Source: Owenia fusiformis
Taxonomy: Eukaryota > Annelida > Polychaeta > Sabellida > Oweniidae
Direction of reading: 5' to 3'
DNA length: 64,000 nucleotides
NCBI GenBank assembly: GCA_903813345.2
Contig: CAIIXF020000011.1
Span: forward strand, 9,644,842-9,708,841
Positions 35,404 to 45,710 of this stretch are shown here, piece after piece. Position numbers and translations under genes: made by a program. Under the pieces are notes generated by a model that worked only from the letters and a program-made list of their open reading frames with translations, did not search any database and was not told the origin of the DNA. The first letter of the stretch is position 1. Every line of letters begins with the position of its first letter.

Positions 35404-35514
35404 TTTATTTCGCTCTGGAGCATTTCCGCGTAAATGTAACGCTCCGTCGTGCATGTAGGAGCGTTTGGGTTATACACCGTGTAAAAGGAGGATGGCATTT
35501 TTGTGTAAAATACA

Positions 35515-35800
35515 GGCGCTTTTTTTTCAAAATCATCTCCAAGTTCTCAAAAGTTCAGATCTGGCTATAGATTTGACCTTCAATGACATTCTCAAGGTCA
35601 AAAAGGTCTTTTTTCAACTTGGTTCAAATTGACCAAGTTTTTTTCAAAATCGTCTACAAGTTCTCAGAAGTTCAAATCTGACTTTAGATTTGAGATTTCA
35701 CCTTCAATGACCTTCTCAGGGTAAAAAAACTTGCTTCAATAAAACCCTTTTTTTCAAAATCATCTACAGAGTTCTCAGAAATTCAAATCTAACTTAGATT
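35515..35800. repeat. ~110-bp imperfect tandem repeat, about three units
   Basis: Units of TTTTTTTCAAAATCATCTAC, AGTTCTCAGAAGTTCAAATC and GATTTGACCTTCAATGACCT. No coding sequence. Confidence 0.75.
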
Positions 35801-36274
35801 CAACTAATAATATTGTGAGCAACTAGGAGGTGACATTTTGTCATGTTAATGCCTTGATTCATAACTATGGTTAAAATATTTAAGTTACTCGATCCATACT
35901 TGTAGAGAATACTCATAAAAGAACAGTGAACAGTGGCGAGCGATTGCATTTGAAGAGTTCTGGGGTATTTTAAAATTTGAAATTCCGCTTAATATGGAGT
36001 AATAAAATGTAAATTATTGGTCATTTTTATCCATTTTTAATGTGAGGGGCAATTCAATATAAACAATCAACTTTTCTCTTAATTTTGAGAGTATGTCATG
36101 TCCTTTTATGCGTATATGACGCTACGCCATTGGTGAACATTCTGAGATCAATTTCAATGGCAAATGAGGCTTGTTTATAAGACTGGTTATAGAACATTCC
36201 AATACCAACACTCATCTTTAGGAAATCCCCCCCATGGGGCGCCATATTGAAAATATGTTCAATCCATTACAATT

Positions 36275-36560
36275 AATACCAAGATACGAGTAGGAAGTAA
36301 ACCATTTTCACCACCAGGTGGCTAATTTGGGTAACACATGGCAGGGTATTAAATCAGTTTTAGTGGTTTGATTTTCATATTTACCCCTATGTATCTGATA
36401 GTTTTAAACAAACTAAAATAGGACCGTAAAAGAAAATATTATCCATCCAATATGATATTTCACCTTTTGTGATTTTATAACATCACAAATCTCCTCGACC
36501 TAGAAGTCATATTTTCAAACTAAAATTTTTCAAGTTGAGAAACACACTCACAATATTTTC
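36275..36560. repeat. Interspersed repeat D, copy 2, with CTCF-like core
   Basis: Diverged copy of the repeat at 12950-13300. The CCACCAGGTGGC core is intact at 36311-36322. Internal blocks (CAGTTTTAGTGGTTTG, CTATGTATCTGATAGTTTT, CCTCGACCTAGAAGTCATAT) are in the same order. Confidence 0.8.
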
Positions 36561-37510
36561 ACTTGGCACCTTTTGAGGTGGATCCCGGCTATGGCATTAA
36601 TGGTTGAGAAATAGGGATCGAAACCAGCCATAGTTTTCTCCTGATGACCATTGTGAATTATTGTGTTTTATGGATTATGGCGACGGCTTTTGTGAATGGA
36701 TGTTGACCCTTTGAAACGCCTATGGACTTGGAGACTGGATTTTATCTACCCCACATCATTTGAGACTGAATGCTCTAACTTGTACGAGTACTTGAATCTA
36801 CAACTATTTTTTGACTGGTATGCACTTAGAGTTTGCTTTTTCTTGCTGAGTTCCATTACAACTTTTGGTCCTTTCCCTTTGGCACTTGTGCTTATATATT
36901 TAAAACCAAATTCTTAGATGTAATTTTACCTGTAGATTTCAAATTTGATATATCTTTGACTAATTTTTAATATTTAATGACGTGACCTGTATTGATAATT
37001 TGTGAATAGTCTTTTTGATTCATCCCCTACTTGACAGATTTTGCCATGAATTGAACATACGAAAAAAAAGTAAATCTCGTACATGTAGATGACTTCACAT
37101 GCATATCATCACACCCTGTCTTGTATTACAAGCAATGGATTCATTATTATATTGCGCCTGAAATAGCTGATAAATACTATTGAGAAGGACAAGATAATGA
37201 CAATACGGGGTGATGAAATTGTCAAGAGATATATAATCAGAGTAATACGATTATTCTACAAGAGTACATGATGACACAATGCTAATGGAAATCCAATACT
37301 AATTACAGACTTTTTCACTGCTATTCACTACCAATCAATAACTGGTGTTATAACATGTGTAGTCACGTTCCGGTCAATGCTGTGCTGCTATGTTTATTTT
37401 ATACCAATAAGGCCATAAGAAGTAGATTCTTCATTTTGCTTTCCCTTGCTTGCACGATTTTGAGTAAATCATAAAAACAGACATATCCAAATAGCAATCA
37501 CAAGGGTCTG
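36561..37510. other. No recognisable feature
   Basis: AT-rich DNA. A 73-codon plus frame at 36696 shows no family resemblance and no splice context that persuades me. Confidence 0.45.
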
Positions 37511-37850
37511 AAAGTACAGGGTGGTCAAAAAATGGCAACCCTGTTTTATCCCCATATCTTTGTCATTTTAAGGATTTTCTCCCTGATATTTGATACACAT
37601 ATATATCATTCAATTTCGTACTAGACTACTCTATTTCATGAACATCGGACTGATAGTCTCAATATTACAGCACTTCAAACAACATGCCCTAAATGGCCAA
37701 CATCGTGCTGTCGGCAAACCTGCACATATTTTCCGAAGTTGTCAAGGATCTAACTGCATTCCTCATCGAGTATGGCCTGAATGACACGTGTGATCTCACT
37801 TTTGAGGTCTTCTTCTGTTATTCTCCTATACTCTATATTTGAGGTATCCC

Positions 37851-38535
37851 AGGGGGGGTACTCCAATATATTGGCTATATATGGACGTGCCGCTAAAGTG
37901 GGTCACTTTTTTGCTGAAAAATCCCAAGATGTGGGTCCCATTTTGAAGAAAAAAATCTAGATATGGGTCCCATTTTGATGAAAAAATCCTTTAGAACTGG
38001 GTCTACTTTTTGAAAAATCCTAAAACTGGATACACAGGCAAATTACATCGGACCCGTACACGCCCGTACGGTGGTCTGGCCAAATACGAAATTCGTGCAT
38101 GTAGCATGACAGCAATTAAATTTATTGTTCGGAGTTCGATAACGGGCCTCGTACGAGCTCGTACGGGCCTCGAAATTGCGAGCCTCGTACATGTTTGTAC
38201 GGGCCTCGGAAACAACAATAACGAGCATCGTACGAGCTCTCACAGGCCTCGAAAACGAGCTTTGTACGAGCCTGTACGAGGATGGTGCTCCTTTTTGCCC
38301 GTAATGACTAGTAATTCTCGAGCCTCGTACGAGCTCGTACGGGGCCCGATGTAATTTGCCTGTGTACTGTTTTTGAAAAAAATTGCAGGAAGTGGGTCTT
38401 GTTTTTTAAATATTACCTTGAAGAAAAACCCTAGATATGTGTCCATTTTTAGAGAAAAAAATCTCTAGATGTGGGTAGTAATTTTGAGTCTCAGCGGCAC
38501 CTCCCTGTACAAAAATTTGGCCAGTACCCCCCGGG
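37851..38535. mobile_element. MITE with AGGGGGGGTACTCC ends, 8-bp TSD GGTATCCC
   Basis: Starts AGGGGGGGTACTCC and ends GGCCAGTACCCCCCGGG, with GGTATCCC directly outside both ends (37843-37850 and 38536-38543). An 8-bp duplication suggests hAT-type. The body has ~35-bp units of GGGTCCCATTTTGATGAAAA. It interrupts the transposase remnant and is itself interrupted by the MITE at 38033-38364. A second copy without that insertion lies inverted at 47974-48272. Confidence 0.85.
38033..38364. mobile_element. 332-bp TA MITE with TCGTACGAGC repeats (third nesting level)
   Basis: Termini CACAGGCAAATTACATCGG(A/G) are inverted, flanked by TA on both sides (38031-38032, 38365-38366). The copy of the host MITE near 48.12 kb has the uninterrupted site (CTAAAACTGGGTATTGTTTT on the complementary strand), confirming the insertion. 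The interior repeats CCTCGTACGAGCTCGTACGG about five times and is far richer in GC and CpG than its surroundings. Confidence 0.9.
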
Positions 38536-39189
38536 GGTATCCCCACTGGTAAAAGTTAAATTGGGCTATATCTGGGCTATGGGGCGCCTATTCATTATCT
38601 GTTGTCCTTGCTGATAATGTGGTCATTGAAGTGGTCACAAAGCCATTCTAGTGCATCCTTGGCTGTTAAGGGCATGGCTCTGTTGTGTTAGAAAAACTGT
38701 TGCTACTTATCAATTCCCTTGAGTTTACCTAAAGTCCCCCCCCCTCCCAAAATTTCCTGAAAATAACAATAAAGCATTAGATGTTGACAGTTATTGCATT
38801 TTTGCTGGTATCTTCAAAGGTAAAGGACACTATCCCTATGTGCCTAGTTTACACTAAACTGTGCATCTGTCTGTGTAAATGTGCCCCTCCACTACTTTAT
38901 CAAGTACTTGGCTCGCCAAGAAAACATATTTGTTAGAGTTTACCAGATTATCAAGTTGGAAATAGAGTTCATCCTAATACCAGACCAGTTCAGACAGCCC
39001 GAAAGTGGCCATCTGGGGTATGTTGTTTAAAATGCTGTGATATTGTGACTATCAGTTCGACTGTCACGAAATATGGAAGGCTGGTAGGAAATTGAATGAT
39101 GTACGGATGTGCCAAATATCAGGGAGTAAACTCCCCAAACAACAAAGATATGAGGAAAAATTAGGGTTGCCATTTTTTACCACCCTGTA

Positions 39190-40791
39190 CCATCGCATTT
39201 TGTTCAATCAGAATCAGAAATAATGGACAATTTGATATGGATCAAAATTGACAGTGTTATTGATTACTTTGGCATACATTGTGTATTTTCTTATTTTGGT
39301 TACCTTTTGAATAATAGCTATGTTTAAACATATTGTATATGATGTATAGATATTGTGATATGTAATCACTGCAAATTGGTATGTCATCCCTTTTCATGCC
39401 CATAAAATATATACAATTTTTTTTTCTTGAGATTGTGTTTGTTTTCCTTGTACCCTTGCATGATTTGGATTTTGCCAGGACGCAAAACAAAGAATCTACT
39501 TCTTATGGCCTAAACCTTTTATGTTCTGGAAGCAATTTGGTATGTTCCCTTCTTCAATATTTTTTGTGGATCCATTATTATTTTACGATTAATTTTCGAT
39601 TGTGAAAAAAATGTTATAAATATCTCAAAGAAATGATAACTTGGTTTGATTCTCAAAATATGTGAGGAATATCAAAGATGTACTTCAAATACTGAATGAT
39701 AAGTACTGATAAAAATGTTTTTTTTTATAAATTCATATATCAGACTAATTTTTCTAGTGTGCACCCTTGAGTATAATACTGATGTACTATTTGAATGTGC
39801 TCTAACAGGAAGGTGGTGCTGGGTTGAGCCAAAGGTGGTTAGTGGAAAAAAGTCTCAAAATGACCAACTTAAAATGTGAATATTGCTTCTCAGTCAATTG
39901 CTTGCCCACCAACATGTCACACATCAATGTCATCTTAAAATCATTATGAGTTATATGGGGTGTGCGACCAACACTTGAATCAGTCATGTCTGCAATTTTT
40001 CTGATAGGAATTCATCTAATATTTGTTTTATTGCATCAATCTGACTAGGGGAAGTTAATTTCTTTTGGTGACCCCTGTCTGGGTTCATCTTCAACTGACT
40101 TTCTCCCTCTTTGAAATAGCGGTACCTACAATATATGCCAGGGATAGATATAATGTCGCTTCCTTAAACTTCATGAATATCCTTTATTGTATCCTGATTT
40201 GATTTACCCTATGAGTATATAGAACTCAATGCTGCTTCTAATTTAATGCTAAATATAATTGACTTTCTGTTCAGCAGCCATGTTGTTGATGACATATTTT
40301 CTGCTGAGTATGATGTAATTTCTCCATGAAGTCTGATCTCTGTGATATGTGATTGTATTATTTTGAAATACTCCATGTTCATTTCCACCTTACAATTGCT
40401 CTTTGATGTCATCAGTAGGTGTTGCCAAGGTATCTTAGTATCGGTGTTTATTTACCAACTGTAAAAATGGATTCAAAAATAAAATTATATATGAAAAATG
40501 TTCACATTTTTAGTGTGTTATTTTGGAAAACATTTGTGCAGACCTGAACCATGACCACCTTTGGTTCAACCAACTGACTGAATATGTACATGTATGATCT
40601 CACATGTTTAGATGTATATCATGTTACCATTGTTACTGTGACTCCTTATGGAGGAATTGTACTACATGCATATTGTCATACCAAATTTCGTCTGCATATT
40701 GAGATTACATGTTTAAATCATAATCCAGCATAATTGAGTGTTACTGGAGTGATTTGATTTGTCTAAATAAATTGTGTTTTATTATTTGCAG
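39190..40791. other. Non-repetitive sequence upstream of the TULP4 exon
   Basis: AT-rich and, unusually for this window, without obvious repeats. No further exon recognised. It may be intron of the TULP4 gene 5' to its first coding exon. A good acceptor ends it (GTGTTTTATTATTTGCAG, AG at 40790-40791). Confidence 0.4.
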
Positions 40792-41168
40792 TTAGTTGGA
40801 AGTCCAAGGTGTAATCTTAGGAGAGTCAGTGGTATTTGGCACAGGATTAGCATATTGTTAATTAAAATGACGCAGTCAGAGTACCTTGCTTCGAATCAGC
40901 GCAAGATTCTTTATAACTCTATGCTATGTTGGGAAAATTAATTGCAGTATACGGCACTGGATAGAATATACAATAGCAGCCAGGCCTTATAAAACAAATG
41001 ATTAGGCCTAATAGCAGGCAGAACTTCAAGTCATCTGAAATTAGATTTTGCCATGTTTGTGTGCACATTTTATGGAAGCCAATCAAGTGAAACATTGTAA
41101 GGAACATTACATTTGAGACAGTATGTTCATACACAAAAGTGACATGTAGAAAATTAGACAGAAACAAA
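40792..41168 (+). other. Probable 5' UTR part of the TULP4 first coding exon
   Basis: Follows a good acceptor at 40790-40791 and runs to the start codon. It contains stops in all frames and short upstream ATGs. If the acceptor is used, at least one non-coding exon lies further upstream. Alternatively, transcription could begin within this stretch. Long 5' leaders are known for vertebrate TULP4. Confidence 0.4.
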
Positions 41169-41429
41169 ATGCATGTTCACTTTGAGGAAAACCATGTAAC
41201 ACGGTGTGAATGTGTCATCCAATCTTTGTCATGGATGGGAAAAGTTCCTGATAATCCACCAGAAAGTGATGGCTGGAAACTTAATCGGGCCCATTATTAT
41301 CAGGAAGGCTGGATATCAACTGGGAATATAAAGGGGACAGTAGGAGTCACCTACACATCATGTAAATATCGCCAGCAAAGTGAACTCCCAACAAGAACAA
41401 ATTTCAACCTAAGAGGACATAGATCTGAG
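41169..41429 (+). CDS. TULP4: Tubby-like protein 4 (TULP4), first coding exon
   Basis: TULP4 (TUSP) is a large protein with N-terminal WD40 repeats, a SOCS-box region and a C-terminal tubby domain. It is thought to serve as a substrate receptor for a cullin-type ubiquitin ligase. The exon encodes 87 residues. SLSWMGKVPDN, YYQEGWISTGNIKGTVGVTY and TNFNLRGHRSE align with vertebrate LSWKGRVP, YYEEGWLATGNGRGVVGVTF and INFNLRGHNSE, as I recall them. The ATG at 41169 gives 22 residues through LSW, the same as in vertebrates. A donor GAG|GTAAGG follows at 41430 in phase 0, where the vertebrate protein continues with V. No later exon was found in the window, so intron 1 is probably longer than 22 kb and full of transposons. 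Confidence 0.88.
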
Positions 41430-42300
41430 GTAAGGACTCTGGTTGTAATTAAAGGTGGAATGCCGATAACTGGGGGTTGATTCTTTAGAAAAACTCCAAA
41501 ATAAATTGTTGGTGACTCAAACCTGCACTGAAGAATGGCTATGACCTTAACTTACTTTTATCAAAATACCAGAGCCTGAAAAAAATCACTTACCTTGATA
41601 TCGATGAAAGAAGCTTCAGTTTTGATCGACTGCGAGAGCAAAATTCAAGCTTAGCTGAACAACTTTCATTCATCGTAAAATTAATTCCGCCATCTGGTGG
41701 ATAAATCATTGTTTTTGTGTCACGTGAGCTACCTTTAGACACCTGGCCACCTATCATAAGTTTATCGAATTGAAATGACATTTTTCTATCAAAGAAGGAA
41801 ATTTGCACAAAAATTATGAATTCTGATTGACAGTCACATATTCCTTGTCACTATATCGTCTTCTTGATGAGACGCATTGGAACTTGGGATTCATAGCCAT
41901 TGAACCAAGCCACAAAAATTAAATTAGTTGTTAGTTTAGACTAATTAGTTGTTCAACATGTTCAATTGTGTTAATATTATCGACATTCAACCTTTAAGTT
42001 GTGACATTAATTTATGATTTAAAAATGCAATATTGTCTATAATGAATCTGCATAAAGACTGCATTTGAAATTTTGAACCAAAATCGCAGACTTTTTGGAA
42101 TACAAACAGTAAATACTTCATTCTATTTACGAATAATGAGGGCAAATTGAATCTATTTTTGAAAGCGACCCATGTATTATACAAAAGAGAGGGGACAGAG
42201 AGAGAAGAATTTATTCTTGTCCTGTTATGTATACAGAAAGTGGAAACAATCTCAGGAAATCTTTTCTCTTGTAAAATAGGAGACAATTAACTATATTATT
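41430..42300 (+). other. Start of TULP4 intron, with an antisense exon-like frame
   Basis: Begins with the GTAAGG donor. On the minus strand, 41594-41788 is open from an ATG (MSFQFDKLMIGGQVSKGSS...), preceded by TTTCCTTCTTTGATAG and ending at CAAG|GTAAGT. So it could be an internal exon of an antisense gene; I recognise no family. It contains the CTCF-like site at 41687-41700. Otherwise nothing is seen. Confidence 0.25.
41687..41700 (-). promoter_or_regulatory. Full-match CTCF consensus site
   Basis: On the minus strand CCACCAGATGGCGG matches all 14 positions of the CTCF core consensus CCASYAGRKGGCRS. It lies 258 bp downstream of the TULP4 exon's donor. CTCF is conserved across bilaterians. 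Binding is not shown, and the site overlaps an antisense open frame. Confidence 0.45.
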
Positions 42301-42319
42301 GACCCTCATGAATGCTTTA

Positions 42320-43325
42320 CTGTATTAAATAACTTACTGAGTTAAATGCATTACTGGATTAAATGCATTACTGGATGAAATGCTTTACTGGACTAAATAC
42401 TTCACCGAGTTGAATGCTTTAGTCTGTGAAATGCTTTACTGGGTTAAATGATTTATTCATATATTTAGAAATCTCTTCATTTTTTAAGAATTGTTTACTT
42501 CCGCTATTGTCATAAATGCTATTATGTAAGAAGTGAAATTCGTCTGACAAAGTTTGACCCCTCTCCAAATAAAGACAGAAAAGTAAGTGTATAATGCACA
42601 TTTTGTTGATATTTTACACTAAAACTGATGGAAAAATGATAATAGCAGATGTATGTATCTGTTATAAACAGAGAAATGTATACATTATCGTGAAATGACA
42701 TCTGAAACACAACTGTGCGATAATTAGGATGACTGTGCGATAATTAGGACCACCACACATGCGAGTCTAAGGGGTCTTAAAGTGTTAGCATTTGGAGATT
42801 GAGAAATGTCAAACACTGCTTAAATTTTAGAAGAAAGGTTGATCTTTCGTCTCATATTTTCAAAGTAAGTTGAAGTTATCGTATTTGAAATCATCAGTAG
42901 TTTTCCAGAGTACCAGTGCGGTGATAGGACCATTTCCCCTAAATGCTTCATTGGATTTAATGCTTTACTGAGTTAAAAGCATTACTGGATTAAATGCTTC
43001 ACCGAGTTAAATGCTTTACTGGGTTAAATGCTTTACTGGGTTAAATGCTTTTCTAAGTTAAATGCTCTTAAACTGAGTTAAATGGTTTACTGGATAAATG
43101 TTTTACTGAGTTAAATGCTCTACTGGCTTAACCTGGTTAAATGCTTTAATTGGTTAAATGCTGTACTGGGTGAAATGCTTTACTGGGTTGAATACTTCAC
43201 TTAGTTAATGCTTTACTGAATTATTTGCTTTACCAGGTTAAATGCTTTACTGAGTTAAATGTTTTTTGGTTCAATGCTTTATTTGGTTAAATGCTTTACT
43301 GGGTTAAATGCTTTTACTGGTTGGC
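42320..43325. repeat. 18-bp minisatellite (TTAAATGCTTTACTGGGT)
   Basis: Imperfect 18-bp units at about 42320-42465 and 42945-43325, with a non-repeat stretch between (contains CTGTGCGATAATTAGGA twice in tandem at about 42713-42750). The array resumes at 46387 after a 3 kb TTAA insertion. Confidence 0.85.
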
Positions 43326-43949
43326 TTAAAGGGAATGCGAAGTTTCATGTTCTAGTTTACACGCTGGCTACTTATAACCATCATCTCTCACTTCAGCTCA
43401 CTCAATGGACATATCGCGTTTGAACTAACATATAATTCAAGTTCAAAGTACCCATATCGGGGTCGCTGCGGATGCCGCCATTGTTATGTATCAATGACGT
43501 CATTGATGCCTTAAAATTGATGCCTGGGAAATGTCGCTATCATAATCACGTCATACACGGATCGCAGAAATAGAACACATTTCACTGATATTTTATAACC
43601 ATTTCTGTCACGGACCTCTGCCAGATAAGGTCCTCTGTGTCTAGGCTAAATAAATATACTCAAGGACAAGACACGAGATCTTCGGAAAATTTATCCTTTG
43701 AGCCTACTACCAATAGGGGCTAGATCTGGCTCCGGATCTGTGATTTCTGTCCGCTTAACATTGTTGCCGCATGTTCATGTCCATATCATATCATATATTT
43801 GGAAAAGTTTTTTCAATATGTTCTTCATAGAAATTGAATTGTTGCAATGTATTTTTTCAAATGTTTGTATTTATTTTCTCCAATGTGATATAGTATAGGC
43901 TAGGTAGAAAAATCACTAAACTTATGAGATATCGGCTGCGCGATTCGGA

Positions 43950-45710
43950 AGTCATCGCATTATATTCCACTTGAAAAATATCCACTAGAATTATTTTATA
44001 TTATGATAACACTGGTTCAAAAAAGGATAAATCTGTTCAAATCCTGTAAATGCTTTCTTGTATATTTAACCTATAAATGAGGTAAATGCATTAAAATATA
44101 CAAAATGGCATTTACACATAAATGCATTACTGTGCATCAATGCATGGGGATTTATTTAACTAAGATTAACGTGGCTAATGTGTTGGCGTATTTGTGGTGA
44201 AAATAAGTAAGTTATATCATCGGCTGAACGCATCCAACAAATAGTTGCATTTACCATATTTATGTAAATACACGACATACCATTTAAAATATCAAAATCT
44301 ATGCTAATGTTCATTAATGCGCTGATGAGCATTTACGGCACATCATTATTAACCTTAAGGTATACGTCGGCAAATAGGCATACTGCCGCAATTGCTTTCT
44401 TACCTAATCATAAATGGTAGATTTCTTCAATCTGTAGTATTCTATTCAAATATGTATAGGTGCATGAATAGGTGCATATTGGAGAATGAAAGAAATAAAA
44501 CAAAAAGTAGTAATCCAATGAAACACTAACTCCCTAAAGTGTTTGGCCATTTAAATTCTGATAAAAAGGCAAACAAAAAAACGAAAAATCGATGTCGTCT
44601 AAATGATACGTATGTAAATGTCAATCTCCTAAATATTAAGATTTGCATGCGCAATAGCTTTACAAGGACATGCCACTGTCATATTTTCAAAGAATAATAA
44701 GTAATGTTTAATTTTTCTCAGTTGTTAAACGACCAATTTCAATCATCATATCACAGTAGCGACATTCGATATGACAAAAAAGCTTTTCAAAATTCAATGG
44801 CATTTCACCTTGGATCATGACAAGAGAAGCCTCATAACATTCAGTGATGCGGGGAGACGATGGGGTCGATTGTAGTATGATATTTCATTTCAACGACGAT
44901 AAGGCAATTGCCGTATTGATAGTACGCCAATAGTTATGTATTTATTTTTTGTTAAAAACAATTCCTGATTTTTTCGAGCTCGAATTTAATTATATAACAT
45001 CCGTGGTAAGTACAGTTCTACAGTATTTTCGAAATTACTTTCAATTTAATGGCATACAACCTTTTGTTTTTCTATATCGGAAAATAAGTGGAACTTTAAA
45101 AGCTTCAGTCACATTTGTTCAATGCGACCACACGTCGATCGTATTTCCCTGAAATATATCAGTATTTCTGCGGCAAACATAGGAAAACTACAGTCGACTT
45201 AAGGTCACCTTGCTGTCTACGTACACGACAAATCCAGTTTTTACAAGGCGTAGAGTCGGAGTTAAAACTTTTTTCTTTCCTGTGGTCACATTAGATATCA
45301 ACAAGCAGCAGCCAAACCGTAGGTCCCACGACGACCGTACGTCGGGTTCACGGTCGACTTGCGGCTGCGCTTGGATTTCATAGGTTACAATTGACCTTTC
45401 CGAACCATAGAAACCCTTGTGGATGCCTTCAAGAAAAACTACGCACGTCGTAGGGCCGCCCTACGCTGATCGTGCGTCATCATTTATCAGCCGTACGGGA
45501 ATCGTAGTTTTTCCTCATAATCAAGATACGCCGTACGGCTATCTTAGCAAATGTGACTGCTAAATTATCGGACTGCAGAAATACTTAGGCAACCGTAGAA
45601 ATCCTACTTACCACAGAAATGATAGACCGAAAAGTCCCCGTAAAAATGTGACGCGAGGCTAAGAATACATGATAGTAATTGAATACGGTTTTAAAATTTA
45701 AATTTAAAAT
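43950..45710 (+). repeat. Dispersed segment, copy A (inverted copy at 58772-61025)
   Basis: Shares long collinear stretches with the complement of 58772-61025. They run from GAAGTCATCGCATTATATTCC through GGTATACGTCGGCAAATAGG to 'GATAGTAATTGAATACGG'. The copies differ by substitutions and by different insertions at one point: here about 44010-44350, rich in GCATTTAC motifs; there 60121-60960. The TTAA ends of the surrounding element are not in the other copy. Confidence 0.8.
45000..45650. mobile_element. CG-rich foldback element nested in the TTAA element
   Basis: GTGGTAAGTA...TACAGTATTT...CAGTCACATTTG on the left is mirrored by the complement on the right (AGCAAATGTGACTG...AGAAATACTT...CTACTTACCACAG). 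The centre is rich in CGTACG-type words (GACCGTACGTCGGGTT, CCGTACGGC). The second copy lies at about 58800-59490 in the opposite orientation. Confidence 0.6.

Larger units (their letters stand above)
34203..35466. promoter_or_regulatory. AAACGCTCC motif set (seven exact sites, both strands)
   Basis: Exact sites: 34203-34211 (+), 34224-34232 (-), 34254-34262 (+), 34642-34650 (+), 34675-34683 (+), 35041-35049 (-), 35458-35466 (-). One-mismatch sites lie near 35010 and 35438. Several read GAAACGCTCCG. A CG-containing 9-mer repeated so often in AT-rich DNA is unlikely to be chance. Protein-binding sites for transposition or transcription are the natural guess. Confidence 0.7.
34188..35481. mobile_element. 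Transib-like element, 44-bp perfect TIRs, TSD TAAAA
   Basis: Both ends start CACGGTGTATAACCCAAACG and are identical over 44 bp. TAAAA stands directly outside each end (34183-34187 and 35482-35486). A 5-bp duplication and CAC(A/G)(A/G)TG-type termini characterise the Transib superfamily, related to RAG1 and its CACAGTG signal. At 1294 bp with no transposase it is non-autonomous. Perfect TIRs and an intact duplication indicate a recent insertion. AAACGCTCC occurs seven times exactly in both orientations. Two spliced-looking coding exons lie on its minus strand. The assignment rests on ends and TSD only, as no transposase is present. Confidence 0.8.
37680..38695 (-). pseudogene. Tc1/mariner-like transposase, C-terminal remnant
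   Basis: On the minus strand, about 38595-38695 encodes NRAMPLTAKDALEWLCDHF, matching the conserved stretch after the second catalytic Asp in these transposases (usually ..ARPHTA...L). Beyond the inserted element, 37690-37835 encodes GYLKYRV, then RITEEDLKSEITRVIQAI and LDNFGKYVQVCRQHDVGHL, matching the usual GYLK..RVY...TI.EL...I..I and C-terminal GGH motifs. Stop codons lie after SKDNR, within PRYSP.I, and after EECS, so it is inactive. The catalytic N-terminal part was not found. Confidence 0.75.
37517..39187 (-). mobile_element. Mariner-like element with transposase remnant, TA target
   Basis: The termini CAGGGTGGTCAAAAAATGGC and near complement are flanked by TA (37515-37516, 39188-39189). 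Inverted similarity runs inward about 110 bp. The minus strand encodes the C-terminal part of a Tc1/mariner-like transposase in several interrupted pieces. An insertion at 37851-38535 splits it. Full length would be expected to be longer, so this copy is deleted as well as interrupted. Confidence 0.85.
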
